This document shows positions 14,426-21,803 of a DNA stretch of 29,901 bases, piece by piece. The stretch is from the NCBI GenBank assembly GCA_031549685.1, contig JAVBPG010000060.1, forward strand, positions 1 to 29,901. The letters are read 5' to 3'. Each line of letters opens with the position of its first letter. Positions within the stretch are counted from its first letter, which is position 1. A program made the position numbers and the translations under genes. The notes under the pieces were generated by a model, which was not told the DNA's origin, searched no databases, and worked only from the letters and a program-made list of their open reading frames with translations. The stretch is from JAITMY01 sp031549685 (GTDB lineage: Bacteria; Bacteroidota; Bacteroidia; Bacteroidales; UBA932).

Positions 14426-14568
14426 GGGAGATTTTTCACTCCGCTTTGCTTCGTTCAAAATGACGGCGCGAGGAAGAAGTAAGAGGAGGGGGAAGGCGGC
14501 CGCCTTCCCCCTCCTCTTACTTCATATTGCCCTCCAGGCGTCATGTCGAACGAAGAGAGACATCTCCC
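14426..14568. repeat. Inverted-repeat element containing a 48-bp perfect palindrome
   Basis: The gap 14379-14654 has no gene. Its outer arms start GGGAGAT (14426) and end ATCTCCC (14568), with TTCGTTC and ATGACG also shared in inverted order. At the centre, 14476-14523, is a perfect palindrome of 24 bp per arm without any spacer, made of GA-rich and CT-rich halves joined at GCGGCCGC. It separates yitT from the tRNA-Pro locus. Confidence 0.85.
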
Positions 14569-14654
14569 GGCAAGCGCAATATGGCTTGCAGCGCTACACC
14601 CCGAAAAAGAGCAAGCGACTGTAAAATTCCTTTACAACCGCTTTCCTTCTCTTG

Positions 14655-14733
14655 TTGGAGTGGCGAGACTCGAACTCGCGACCCCCACGTCCCGAATCAC
14701 GCCGTGGCGTGACTACCAGCAGCGCTCCCCCCG
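14655..14733 (-). pseudogene. Broken tRNA-Pro copy with 16-bp palindrome
   Basis: Full-length relative of the intact tRNA-Pro at 15058-15130. The T-arm, variable loop and anticodon-loop bases are preserved, but nine bases that form the 3' side of the D-stem and the 5' side of the anticodon stem are replaced by the perfect palindrome TCACGCCGTGGCGTGA (14697-14712). The acceptor stem is also mutated (CGGGGGG opposite CACTCCA). It cannot be a working tRNA. Homology continues into the 3' flank, so the tRNA and part of its terminator region were duplicated together. Confidence 0.85.
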
Positions 14734-14741
14734 AAAAATTA

Positions 14742-14996
14742 CTAAACTATAACCCCACTATCCTGCAAAAAACGCTTGGCTCCTCGCTTCTTTACTTTCT
14801 TCTCAAGTTCCATTGCCCCTTTCCGACTATCAACCTCCTGATTCCAAATGAGCCGCCAGGGTTGACCAGCTTTTGTGTATCGGGCCAAATCACCATTATG
14901 CTCACAAATTCGCTTTTCTACATTTTGAGTCTGCCCAACATAAAAAGTTTGCAGAGCCTCACTTTGCAATATGTAAACATAAAACTTATCGCTCAT
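14742..14996 (-). CDS. GIY-YIG domain nuclease-like protein next to tRNA-Pro
   Basis: An 84-residue single-domain GIY-YIG protein. I start it at the ATG complementary to 14994-14996; the frame runs on upstream through the tRNA-Pro gene, but that part is a translated tRNA. YVYILQS and TFYVGQTQNVEKRICEHN are the GIY and YIG blocks, with Arg29 and the conserved helix RKGAMELEKKVKKRGAKRFL including the metal-binding Glu. Bacterial URI/UPF0213 proteins have this size and no well-established role. It lies between intact tRNA-Pro and the broken tRNA-Pro, all in one direction, and after the tRNA terminator. Its sequence is clearly different from the GIY-YIG gene at 9431, so the two were not produced by a recent duplication. 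Confidence 0.85.
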   Translation of the reverse strand: MSDKFYVYILQSEALQTFYVGQTQNVEKRICEHNGDLARYTKAGQPWRLIWNQEVDSRKGAMELEKKVKKRGAKRFLQDSGVIV

Positions 14997-15007
14997 GCTA
15001 ACATTGT

Positions 15008-15041
15008 AAAAAAAAGCGGTTACAGTACTACCTATAACCGC
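15008..15041 (-). terminator. Terminator of tRNA-Pro
   Basis: On the minus strand GCGGTTA (from 15041) pairs with TAACCGC (to 15016), followed by eight T. It begins 17 bp past the tRNA 3' end. Confidence 0.85.
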
Positions 15042-15057
15042 CTCGCATCTTTTCTTG

Positions 15058-15130
15058 TCGGAGTGGCGAGACTCGAACTCGCGACCCCCACGTCCCGAAC
15101 GTGGTACGCTACCAACTGCGCTACACCCCG
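15058..15130 (-). tRNA. tRNA-Pro (anticodon CGG)
   Basis: A complete fold on the minus strand. The acceptor CGGGGTG pairs with CACTCCG (one G-U) and the discriminator is A. The D-arm is GCGC/GCGT. The anticodon stem CCACG/CGTGG holds loop TTCGGGA, giving anticodon CGG for codon CCG. The T-arm is GCGAG/CTCGC with loop TTCGAGT. CCA is not encoded. Immediately 5' of it lie four tandem copies of its own 5' half, so its primary transcript probably begins about 285 nt upstream and must be processed. Confidence 0.96.
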
Positions 15131-15403
15131 AAAAAATATAAAGACCTCCTACGCCCCGAATCACGCTGTAGCGTGACTACCAACTGCGCTACACCCCGAA
15201 AAAATATAAAGACCTCCTACGTCCCGAATCACGCTGTGGCGTGACTACCAACCGCGCTACACCCCGAAAAAATATAAAGACCTCCTACGCCCCGAATCAC
15301 GCTGTAGCGTGACTACCAACTGCGCTACACCCCGAAAAAAATATAAAGACATCCTACGTCCCGAATCACGCTGTGGCGTGACTACCAACTGCGCTACACC
15401 CCG
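15131..15403 (-). repeat. Tandem array of four tRNA-Pro 5'-half units with palindromes
   Basis: Four head-to-tail units of 68, 68, 68 and 69 bp. Each unit, on the minus strand, has the first 22 bases of tRNA-Pro (one unit with a base change), then a 16-bp palindrome TCACGCYACAGCGTGA in place of the D-stem/anticodon-stem strands, the remnant TCGGGACGTAGGAGGTC-like anticodon-loop segment, and the flank TTTATATTTTTT. Palindromes lie at 15161-15176, 15229-15244, 15297-15312 and 15366-15381. Units alternate between two sequence versions (ABAB). No T-arm occurs in any unit. Confidence 0.9.
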
Positions 15404-15415
15404 AAAAAGCGAGCA

Positions 15416-15423
15416 CAAAGGTA
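15416..15423 (-). promoter_or_regulatory. Putative promoter of the tRNA-Pro locus
   Basis: CAAAGGTA is TACCTTTG on the minus strand. The first tRNA-like unit begins about 13 nt further on, normal spacing for a tRNA transcript, which suggests that this unit marks the ancestral tRNA position and that the array grew downstream of it. The 14-bp context is shared with the tRNA-Arg promoter region. Confidence 0.55.
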
Positions 15424-15492
15424 GAAAAAAATCGCAAAAAAGCCATAATCCGGTAAAATTTCGTTATTTTGTAAGGTCGTATTTGGAAAAAC

Positions 15493-16761
15493 ATGGGTGA
15501 ACAGCTGCTACAATTTATTTGGAAATTCGGGCTTTTTGAAAAAGAAGGCGCACGATGCACCACAGGCGAATGCCTCGAGGTGCTTTCGGCCGGCGTACAA
15601 AATACCGATGCCGGTCCCGATTTCTCGAACGCTCGCATCAAAATTGGCGGTACGCTGTGGGCCGGTAACGTAGAGGTGCACAACCTTGCCTCGGACTGGG
15701 AAAAGCATAAGCACCAGGGAAATATGGCCTACGATAGCGTGATTCTGCACGTGGTGCGGCAAAGCGATTGCGAGCCCGTTTGCAGCTCATCGGGGGTGCC
15801 CATTCCCGTGTACGAAATGCGCTACAACCAAGCCCTGGAGGAGCGATACCACAGGCTGATGAGCTCGCAGGAGTTTGTCCCCTGCCGTCCGCTCCTAAAA
15901 ACGGTGGAGAACTTCAAGCTCCGCATGTTTCTTACCCGCCTTGCGGTGGAGCGCATGGAGCAGCGCTGCGAGCGCATTACCCGGCTGCTCGAGGCCAAGC
16001 ATGGCGATTGGGAGGCGGTTTTTCAGCGTACGCTTTTTCGCGCATTTGGCTTTGGGGTTAACGCCGAGCCTTTCGAGCAGCTGGCGCAAAGCATACCGGC
16101 CGCGTGCATTGCCAAGCATCGCAATTCGCAGCTGCAGGTTGAGGCTTTACTGCTGGGACAGGCAGGCCTGCTTGGCGGTGCTGCTGCGGATGAGTACCAC
16201 GCGCAGCTCCAAAAGGAGTACGATTTGCTGCGCGCAAAATTCTCGCTCTCGCCTATGCCCTCGCACGTATGGAAATTTTTGCGGACGCGCCCCGTCAACT
16301 TTCCCACCATTCGCATAGCCCAGCTGGCAGGTTTTTTACACAAAAATCAAGATTTCATCAGCGCCGTACTGGCTGTAAAAGTAGTGGAGGATTGCAAAAA
16401 AATATTCTCGGCGAAACCTTCGGAGTATTGGGATACGCACTACTCGCTCGGGCATGCTTCGGCAAGACGGAATAAAATATTGGGCGAAAAATCGGTAGAG
16501 CGCATTGCCGCTAACTTTGTGGCGCCGGTAATGTTTGCATACGGAAGGAGCCGTGGGCAGGAGGCGCTGTGCGATACGGCCATTGCCTTGTTGGAGCAGA
16601 TTGCGGCAGAGCAGAATTCAAAAGTTGAAGGTTGGCGTGGCATGGGTATCAATCCGCAAAACATGCTCGAGAGCCAGGCCTTGTTGCAGCTCAAGAATGA
16701 GTATTGCGACAGGAAAAAATGCCTGCAGTGTATGATTGGCAAGCAAATTCTGGAAGGTTAA
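15493..16761 (+). CDS. DUF2851 family protein
   Basis: A 422-residue protein of a family found mainly in Bacteroidota, without established function. The N-terminal third has the family's most conserved block: LQFIWKFGLF, then VQNTDAGPDFSNARIKIGGTLWAGNVEVHNLASDW and a VILHVV strand, reminiscent of a nuclease-like fold (the GPDF and GNVE acidic positions), though that is only an impression. The middle is helical, and the C-terminus carries a cysteine pair (KKCLQCMIG). No signal peptide. In many Bacteroidales this gene follows leuS and yitT, often with the nucleotide-triphosphate pyrophosphatase gene between; here the tRNA-Pro array occupies that place. A weak TATTTTG at 15465 may be its promoter. 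Confidence 0.88.
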   Translation: MGEQLLQFIWKFGLFEKEGARCTTGECLEVLSAGVQNTDAGPDFSNARIKIGGTLWAGNVEVHNLASDWEKHKHQGNMAYDSVILHVVRQSDCEPVCSSSGVPIPVYEMRYNQALEERYHRLMSSQEFVPCRPLLKTVENFKLRMFLTRLAVERMEQRCERITRLLEAKHGDWEAVFQRTLFRAFGFGVNAEPFEQLAQSIPAACIAKHRNSQLQVEALLLGQAGLLGGAAADEYHAQLQKEYDLLRAKFSLSPMPSHVWKFLRTRPVNFPTIRIAQLAGFLHKNQDFISAVLAVKVVEDCKKIFSAKPSEYWDTHYSLGHASARRNKILGEKSVERIAANFVAPVMFAYGRSRGQEALCDTAIALLEQIAAEQNSKVEGWRGMGINPQNMLESQALLQLKNEYCDRKKCLQCMIGKQILEG

Positions 16762-16831
16762 TAAACGAGTAGGCAATCGGCCAGTAACTCTTTTGCATTC
16801 ATTCGTAATTAATAATTCGTAATTCAAAAAT

Positions 16832-17272
16832 ATGACCGTTCGTGTAACCAAAGAATTTTCGTTTGAAATGGCGCACCTGCTCGAGAGCTACGATGGGCAG
16901 TGCAGTAACATTCATGGACACTCGTACCGCTTGTTTGTTACCATTGCCGGCACGCCGATAGGCGACACCGGCAGCCCGAAGTACGGCATGGTAATGGATT
17001 TTACCGACCTTAAGCGGGTTGTTAACGAATTTATTATTGATAAGCTGGAGCATGCGCTCATGCTGCGCCAGGGCACAAAGATGGATGAGGCGCTAAAGAA
17101 AATTCACACCAAAATAGTTTGCGTAAGCTACCAGCCCACCTGCGAAAATATGGTAGTTCAAATGGCGGAGATTTTGAATAATGAGCTGCCGGGCAATGTG
17201 AAGCTGCATAGCATACGGCTGCACGAAACCGCTACATCGTACGCGGAGTGGTATGCCGACGATAACAGGTAG
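16832..17272 (+). CDS. queD: 6-carboxytetrahydropterin synthase (QueD-like)
   Basis: A 146-residue member of the 6-pyruvoyltetrahydropterin synthase fold. Zinc ligands are His15 (FEMAH), His28 and His30 (IHGH). The nucleophile Cys24 in CSNIHGH gives the CxxxHGH pattern that characterises QueD, which makes 6-carboxy-tetrahydropterin from dihydroneopterin triphosphate, the first specific step to queuosine. A conserved His/Glu region is at LEHALML and LHETATSYAEW. The epoxyqueuosine reductase queG lies 4.5 kb away in the window, consistent with a queuosine pathway. The ATG at 16832 follows reiterated ATTCGTAATT words. It converges with rnhB, 34 bp away, with no clear terminator between them. Confidence 0.88.
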   Translation: MTVRVTKEFSFEMAHLLESYDGQCSNIHGHSYRLFVTIAGTPIGDTGSPKYGMVMDFTDLKRVVNEFIIDKLEHALMLRQGTKMDEALKKIHTKIVCVSYQPTCENMVVQMAEILNNELPGNVKLHSIRLHETATSYAEWYADDNR

Positions 17273-17306
17273 GCTGTAACGCTGCCTCAAAAAAATAATA
17301 CTCCCT

Positions 17307-17912
17307 TCAAAACAAGCTCAGCTGCTCGGCAGCTTCCCCCAGTAGGTTGAAGCTCCTGCGGTGCCACTCCGTTGCGCCATGCTGCGCAATGGCTGCGCGG
17401 TGCTCCCTGGTTGGGTAGCCCTTGTTTTCGCGCCAGGCGTACCGGGGGAATTTCTCATCCAGCCCATTCATAAATTCGTCGCGGTAGGTTTTGGCAAGTA
17501 TGGAGGCCGCGGCAATGCTGGCAAATTTAGCATCCCCTTTTACAATGCACTTATGCGGAATGCCGGGGTAGGGTGCAAAGCGGTTGCCGTCGATGAGCAA
17601 AAAACCGGGCTTTAGCGGCAGCTTATCTACCGCCCTGTGCATGGCCAGAAACGATGCTTTGAGTATGTTGATTTGGTCAATCTCGGTGTTGCTTACCTGC
17701 GCTACCGCCCAAGCCGTGGCGTGCTGCTCAATGTAGGCGCGCAGCGCAATCCTGTGCTTTTCGGGCACCTGCTTGGAGTCGTTGAGCAGCGGATGCGAGA
17801 AGTCGTGCGGCAGAATTACGGCGGCGGCAAATACAGGCCCGGCAAGGCATCCGCGCCCGGCCTCATCGCAGCCGGCTTCAACTTTATCGGGGGAAAAGAA
17901 AGGCTCGAGCAT
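17307..17912 (-). CDS. rnhB: Ribonuclease HII
   Basis: A 201-residue RNase HII that cuts RNA in RNA-DNA hybrids and removes misincorporated ribonucleotides. The diagnostic CDEAGRGCLAGPV places Asp16 and Glu17; the remaining catalytic acids are Asp108 in LLIDGN and Asp145 in AKTYRDEFM. The GDAKFASIAAASILAKTYRD block and the KGYPTREHRAAIAQHGATEWHRRSF substrate-binding end are all present. Length is normal. Last gene of the minus-strand run that begins with the dCMP deaminase; 40 bp separate it from miaB. Confidence 0.96.
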   Translation of the reverse strand: MLEPFFSPDKVEAGCDEAGRGCLAGPVFAAAVILPHDFSHPLLNDSKQVPEKHRIALRAYIEQHATAWAVAQVSNTEIDQINILKASFLAMHRAVDKLPLKPGFLLIDGNRFAPYPGIPHKCIVKGDAKFASIAAASILAKTYRDEFMNGLDEKFPRYAWRENKGYPTREHRAAIAQHGATEWHRRSFNLLGEAAEQLSLF

Positions 17913-17952
17913 AAAAATTATTTCGAAGCAGAGGCAATGCTACCGGTAGGCG

Positions 17953-19275
17953 CTACTCCGCAATAAGCGTGGCGGAGGTGCAGCGCGCCACTTTTACGTG
18001 CACGTAGTCGCCAGGCTGGTGTGCCCCACGGGGGAATACCACCACCTGGTTTTGCGATGTGCGGCCAAACAGCTGCTCCTTCGATTTTTTCGAAAAGCCC
18101 TCGGCCAGTACCTCTACGGTTTGCCCTACGTAGGGCTGCTTTGCCTTTAGCGACAGCTCGTTCTGCAGCGCAATTATTTCGTTGAGGCGGCGGGTTTTTA
18201 CCTCCTCCGCCACATCATCGCGGTAGTGCCGCGCGGCCTTGGTGTTGGGGCGCTCGGAGTACATAAACATGAAGGCGAAATCGTAGCCCACCTCGCGCAT
18301 GAGCGATAGCGTTTGCTGATGATCCTCCTCTGTTTCGGTACAAAATCCGGCGATTAAATCGGTGGAAATGCTGCACGTGGGCAGTATGCGGCGTATGGCG
18401 GCAATGCGGTTGAGGTAGTCCTCGCGGGTGTACTTGCGGTTCATCAGCTCCAGCATACGCGTGCTACCGCTTTGCGCGGGCAGGTGTATGCTTTTGCAAA
18501 TGTTATCGTGGGCAGCCATTGTGTGCAGCACATCATCGCCCATGTCCTTGGGGTGCGATGTGGAGTAGCGTACGCGCAGGCCAGGCGATAGCAGCGCTAC
18601 CTTTTCGAGCAGCATGGCAAAGCTGCAAGCCTCGCCGTTACCCAGCGCATAGCGGTAGCTGTTTACGTTCTGCCCCAGCAGCGTAACCTCTTTGAATCCT
18701 TTCTCAATGAGCTCCCGCACCTCGCTCAGAATGCTCTCAACGCTGCGGCTGCGCTCGGCTCCGCGGGTGTACGGCACCACGCAGTAGCTGCACATGTTGT
18801 TGCAGCCGCGCATAATGGATACAAAGGCCGATATGCCGTTGGAGTCGTAGCGCACGGGGTCAATTTCGGCGTAGGTTTCCTCGCGCGAAAGCTCCACGTT
18901 TACGCCTTTTTGTCCGCTTTGGGCCATTTGCACCAGGGTGGGAAGCTCGCGGTAGGCATCGGGGCCCACCACAATATCCACGGCCTGCTCCTGCACTATC
19001 AGCTGCTCCTTTAGCCGCTCGGCCATGCAGCCGATAATGCCCAGCATCATGTTCGGATTTTTGCGCTTCAGCGCGCGCAGCTCGGCTAAGCGTCCCCAGA
19101 TGCGCTGCTCGGCGTTATCGCGAATGGAGCAGGTGTTGATGAGAATTAGGTCGGCCTGCTGCGGAGCGCTGCACACGGCGTAACCCTGCTCGCGCATTAC
19201 CGAGGCCACCACCTCGCTATCGCTTACGTTCATTTGGCAGCCGTATGTTTCTATGTAAAGTTTGGCAGCGGACAT
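17953..19275 (-). CDS. miaB: tRNA-2-methylthio-N6-isopentenyladenosine synthase MiaB
   Basis: A 440-residue radical-SAM methylthiotransferase that adds the methylthio group to i6A37 of tRNAs reading U-starting codons. Domain order is standard: the N-terminal UPF0004 domain with cluster cysteines Cys13 (YGCQMNVSDSE), Cys49 (NTCSIRDNA) and Cys83 (IGCMAERL); the radical-SAM triad Cys158-x3-Cys162-x2-Cys165 in RGCNNMCSYC; and a C-terminal TRAM domain (about 375-440). The YGCQMN and NTCSIRDNAEQR wording fits MiaB better than the paralogues RimO or MtaB. Its start codon overlaps the stop of the upstream protease gene by one base (TAATG), implying coupled translation. Confidence 0.96.
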   Translation of the reverse strand: MSAAKLYIETYGCQMNVSDSEVVASVMREQGYAVCSAPQQADLILINTCSIRDNAEQRIWGRLAELRALKRKNPNMMLGIIGCMAERLKEQLIVQEQAVDIVVGPDAYRELPTLVQMAQSGQKGVNVELSREETYAEIDPVRYDSNGISAFVSIMRGCNNMCSYCVVPYTRGAERSRSVESILSEVRELIEKGFKEVTLLGQNVNSYRYALGNGEACSFAMLLEKVALLSPGLRVRYSTSHPKDMGDDVLHTMAAHDNICKSIHLPAQSGSTRMLELMNRKYTREDYLNRIAAIRRILPTCSISTDLIAGFCTETEEDHQQTLSLMREVGYDFAFMFMYSERPNTKAARHYRDDVAEEVKTRRLNEIIALQNELSLKAKQPYVGQTVEVLAEGFSKKSKEQLFGRTSQNQVVVFPRGAHQPGDYVHVKVARCTSATLIAE

Positions 19276-20885
19276 TACTTCTTCTCCATATTTTTTATCG
19301 CTACCTGCAAGGTATTGTCAATGCTTTCAAGGAAGGGATAAAATCCCTCGTCATCCAGCGGCGTACTGCGACCAATGTACGCCCTGATTTGTGCGTAGAG
19401 TATGGCGCGGCATGCTTGAATCTCCTCGTCGCTTCCGCTAACGCCGTTGCGTGCGGCGTAGGCCACAAATTGACCCACTAATCCCTGACGGTTAAGGTAT
19501 TTACTCAACTCATTAAATGTTTTGATGTGGTGTAGCTGTTCCCTCTTTCTATCCGAAAAGTTGAGCGCAAACTTGTACACTAAATTTTTGCGCGATACGC
19601 TACGGAAATATTTGTTTACGCCAGTTGTATCCAGGGGAACAAATACGTCGGGGGTAATGCCGCCGCCGCCGTACACCACTTTCCCGTTGGGCGTAACAAA
19701 GCGCAGCGAGTCGTTTTGCTTAATGCTATCGGCAACTTCAAATTCGCCATGCTCGTAGCGCTGTAGCAATTCGGAGTAGTAATCATCCTCCTTTCCACCC
19801 TCGTACGGTCGCTGTATGCAGCGGCCGGTAGGCGTGTAGTAGCGCGCTATGGTCAGCCTCATGCCAGAGCCGTCGTTAAAGCCTATCGATTCCTGAACAA
19901 GGCCCTTGCCAAATGAGCGGCGACCGATTATGGTACCGCGGTCGTTATCCTGCAGGGCGCCGGCCAGCACCTCGCTTGCCGATGCGGAGCCCTCGTCAAT
20001 GAGTATCGAAACATCTATATGCTTTAGCGCTCCGCGGTTGTCGGCAACGTAGTTGCGGCGCTTGCTGGCTTTGCCTTCGGTGTACACCACGAGCGATCCC
20101 GCCGGCAGAAATTCGTTGGCAATTTCGCAGGCCTGGTCAAGGTATCCGCCGGAGTTGCCGCGCAGGTCGAGTACCATATTTTCCATGCCTTGCTCCAGCA
20201 ATTTTTGCGATGCGCTTTCGAACTCGCTATGCGTAGTGCGCGAGAATTTGGATAGCTTTATGTAGCCCGTTTTATCATTTACCATGTACGCTACATCTAC
20301 ACTTTTAATGGGTATTTTTCCGCGGGTAATGCTGATGGGGATCAGCTTCCGCTCGCCGTAGCGCTGCACGCCGATGGCTACCTTGCTGCCGCTTTTGCCG
20401 CGCAGCAGGCGCACAATGCTGTCTTGCGAAATGTTGCGTCCGGCAATGGCGCTGTCGTTTACGGTAATAATACGATCGCCGGCGAGTACGCCTACGCGCT
20501 CGGCCGGGCCGCCTACAATGGTGCTTACTACAATAACGGTATCGTTAAGCGTGTTGAACGTAATGCCTATGCCATCGAAGTTGCCGTTGAGCGTTTCGTT
20601 GGCCTCCTTCATTTCCGAGGCGGGAATGTACACCGAGTGCGGATCCAGCGATTTTAGCGTTAAGTCAATGGCTGTGCGCTCCAGCTGCTCGCGCGGTATG
20701 GGATCCACGTACTCTTTGTCGATGTAGTTAAGCACTACGTTCAGCTTGTTCCACTTCTGCACCAGCTGGTACTGCCGTTGTAGATTCGACTCCTGCAGGC
20801 GGAATCCAAGCATGATGCCCAGCACCAGAACGGCTATTAGAATCAGCGGGAGCATAAGCCCGCGCTTTTTAAATTTTATTCCCAT
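19275..20885 (-). CDS. C-terminal processing protease, S41 family
   Basis: A 536-residue periplasmic, membrane-anchored protease of the CtpA/Prc type. Residues 11-28 form the uncleaved N-terminal membrane helix. A PDZ domain covers about 95-180. The protease core has VLDLRGNSGGYLDQA, DEGSASASEVLAGALQD with catalytic Ser302, and GRRSFGKGLVQ with Lys327 and Gln331; the Ser-Lys spacing of 25 agrees with the family. A C-terminal helical extension (about 440-536) is typical of Bacteroidota members. Substrates are not predictable. It lies 3 bp downstream of the dCMP deaminase gene and overlaps miaB, so it is part of an operon whose members have unrelated functions. Confidence 0.94.
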   Translation of the reverse strand: MGIKFKKRGLMLPLILIAVLVLGIMLGFRLQESNLQRQYQLVQKWNKLNVVLNYIDKEYVDPIPREQLERTAIDLTLKSLDPHSVYIPASEMKEANETLNGNFDGIGITFNTLNDTVIVVSTIVGGPAERVGVLAGDRIITVNDSAIAGRNISQDSIVRLLRGKSGSKVAIGVQRYGERKLIPISITRGKIPIKSVDVAYMVNDKTGYIKLSKFSRTTHSEFESASQKLLEQGMENMVLDLRGNSGGYLDQACEIANEFLPAGSLVVYTEGKASKRRNYVADNRGALKHIDVSILIDEGSASASEVLAGALQDNDRGTIIGRRSFGKGLVQESIGFNDGSGMRLTIARYYTPTGRCIQRPYEGGKEDDYYSELLQRYEHGEFEVADSIKQNDSLRFVTPNGKVVYGGGGITPDVFVPLDTTGVNKYFRSVSRKNLVYKFALNFSDRKREQLHHIKTFNELSKYLNRQGLVGQFVAYAARNGVSGSDEEIQACRAILYAQIRAYIGRSTPLDDEGFYPFLESIDNTLQVAIKNMEKK

Positions 20886-20888
20886 TTT

Positions 20889-21332
20889 TTAGTCAATGCT
20901 TATCTGCTCAATACTAATTCCCGCACGCTTCAGCAGCGCAACCCCGTCGGTGTTGTGGTAGTGGTCGGCAAAGACCACGCGCTTAATGCCGGCCTGAATA
21001 ATGAGCTTGGCGCACTCCACGCACGGCGAGGCGGTAATGTACAGTGTGGCGCCATCGCTGCTGTTGTTCGATTTGGCCACCTTGGTTATGGCGTTAGCCT
21101 CGGCGTGCAGCACGTAGGCCTTGGTAACATCGTTCTCTTCACACTCGTTTTCAAATCCCGATGGCGTCCCGTTGTATCCGTCCGAAATAATGCTGCGGTC
21201 TTTAACCAGCAGCGCTCCTACTTGCCGCCGCTTGCAGTACGAGTTCTTGGCCCATACGCGCGCCATTTCCAGGTAGCTGCGGTCAAATTGTCGCTGCTTA
21301 TCGGCAGTTGATATTTTTGCTAATTCATTCAT
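20889..21332 (-). CDS. dCMP deaminase family protein
   Basis: A 147-residue zinc deaminase of the ComEB/dCMP deaminase family. The zinc site is His76-Ala-Glu78 (HAEANAI) with Cys104 and Cys107 in SPCVECAK; the substrate segment DGYNGTPSGFENECE is that of dCMP deaminases, which produce dUMP for thymidylate synthesis. No competence genes are near, so the housekeeping dCMP role is more likely than a ComE-related one. It is the first gene of the minus-strand run to rnhB; a TACCTTTG element (minus strand, 21404-21411) lies 72 bp upstream. Confidence 0.92.
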   Translation of the reverse strand: MNELAKISTADKQRQFDRSYLEMARVWAKNSYCKRRQVGALLVKDRSIISDGYNGTPSGFENECEENDVTKAYVLHAEANAITKVAKSNNSSDGATLYITASPCVECAKLIIQAGIKRVVFADHYHNTDGVALLKRAGISIEQISID

Positions 21333-21403
21333 TTACATGAAGTTGTAAATTTTAGCGAATGTGTAATTAAAACTTACAAGGTTAATAAAAAAAAGCGAGA
21401 TGC

Positions 21404-21456
21404 CAAAGGTAATTGCCATGCTATTTTGTAAAACTCCTTTAAACTGCGTACTTTTG
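21404..21456. promoter_or_regulatory. Divergent promoter region (deaminase operon and DUF59 gene)
   Basis: Plus strand: TTTG at 21425-21428, exactly 20 bp, then TACTTTTG at 21449-21456, a perfect Bacteroidota promoter 27 bp before the ATG at 21483. Minus strand: TACCTTTG (21404-21411) for the dCMP deaminase operon, without a clear -33. The two overlap enough that the polymerases would compete. Confidence 0.75.
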
Positions 21457-21482
21457 TAACTTATGCTTTAGGCAAAAAGAAA

Positions 21483-21803
21483 ATGGATTCGGAAAAAATA
21501 TTAGCAATACAAAAAGATATTGTGCGCGTGCTGCGCAACATATACGACCCTGAAATTCCGGTGAGCGTGTACGAGCTGGGGCTTATCTACGAGGTAAACG
21601 TGAGCGACGAGGGCAAGGTGGAGATAACCATGACGCTTACCGCGCCCAACTGCCCCATAGCCGACGATATTGTGCGCGATGTACAGGAGCAGGTGGCGCA
21701 GGTGGCCGGAGTGGTCGAGGCCAGCGTGAACCTTGTGTTTGACCCGCCCTGGAGCAAGGACATGATGAGCGAGGAGGCGAAGCTGGAGCTGGGTTTTTTG
21801 TAG
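21483..21803 (+). CDS. DUF59 / MIP18 family iron-sulfur assembly protein (SufT-like)
   Basis: A 106-residue single-domain MIP18 (DUF59) protein. The conserved blocks are VLRNIYDPEIPVSVYELGLIYEV (16-38), MTLTAPNCPIAD with the invariant Cys57, and the terminal VFDPPWSKDMMSEEAKLELGF. Family members help build or deliver Fe-S clusters (SufT) or act in phenylacetate oxidation (PaaD); the absence of paa genes and the presence of the Fe-S enzyme QueG directly downstream favour the assembly role. The next gene begins at the base after its stop codon (TAGATG), so the two are translationally coupled. Confidence 0.9.
   Translation: MDSEKILAIQKDIVRVLRNIYDPEIPVSVYELGLIYEVNVSDEGKVEITMTLTAPNCPIADDIVRDVQEQVAQVAGVVEASVNLVFDPPWSKDMMSEEAKLELGFL

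Noticed and set aside
15131..15403. Regular repeats of about 68 bp resembling a CRISPR array
   Set aside because: There are no unique spacers; the whole unit repeats, it is derived from tRNA-Pro, and no cas gene is near.
14394..15500. Several open frames in the tRNA-Pro region other than the GIY-YIG gene
   Set aside because: They translate tRNA, tRNA fragments and palindromes (for example repeated PESRRGVTTNCATP-like peptides) and not genuine proteins.
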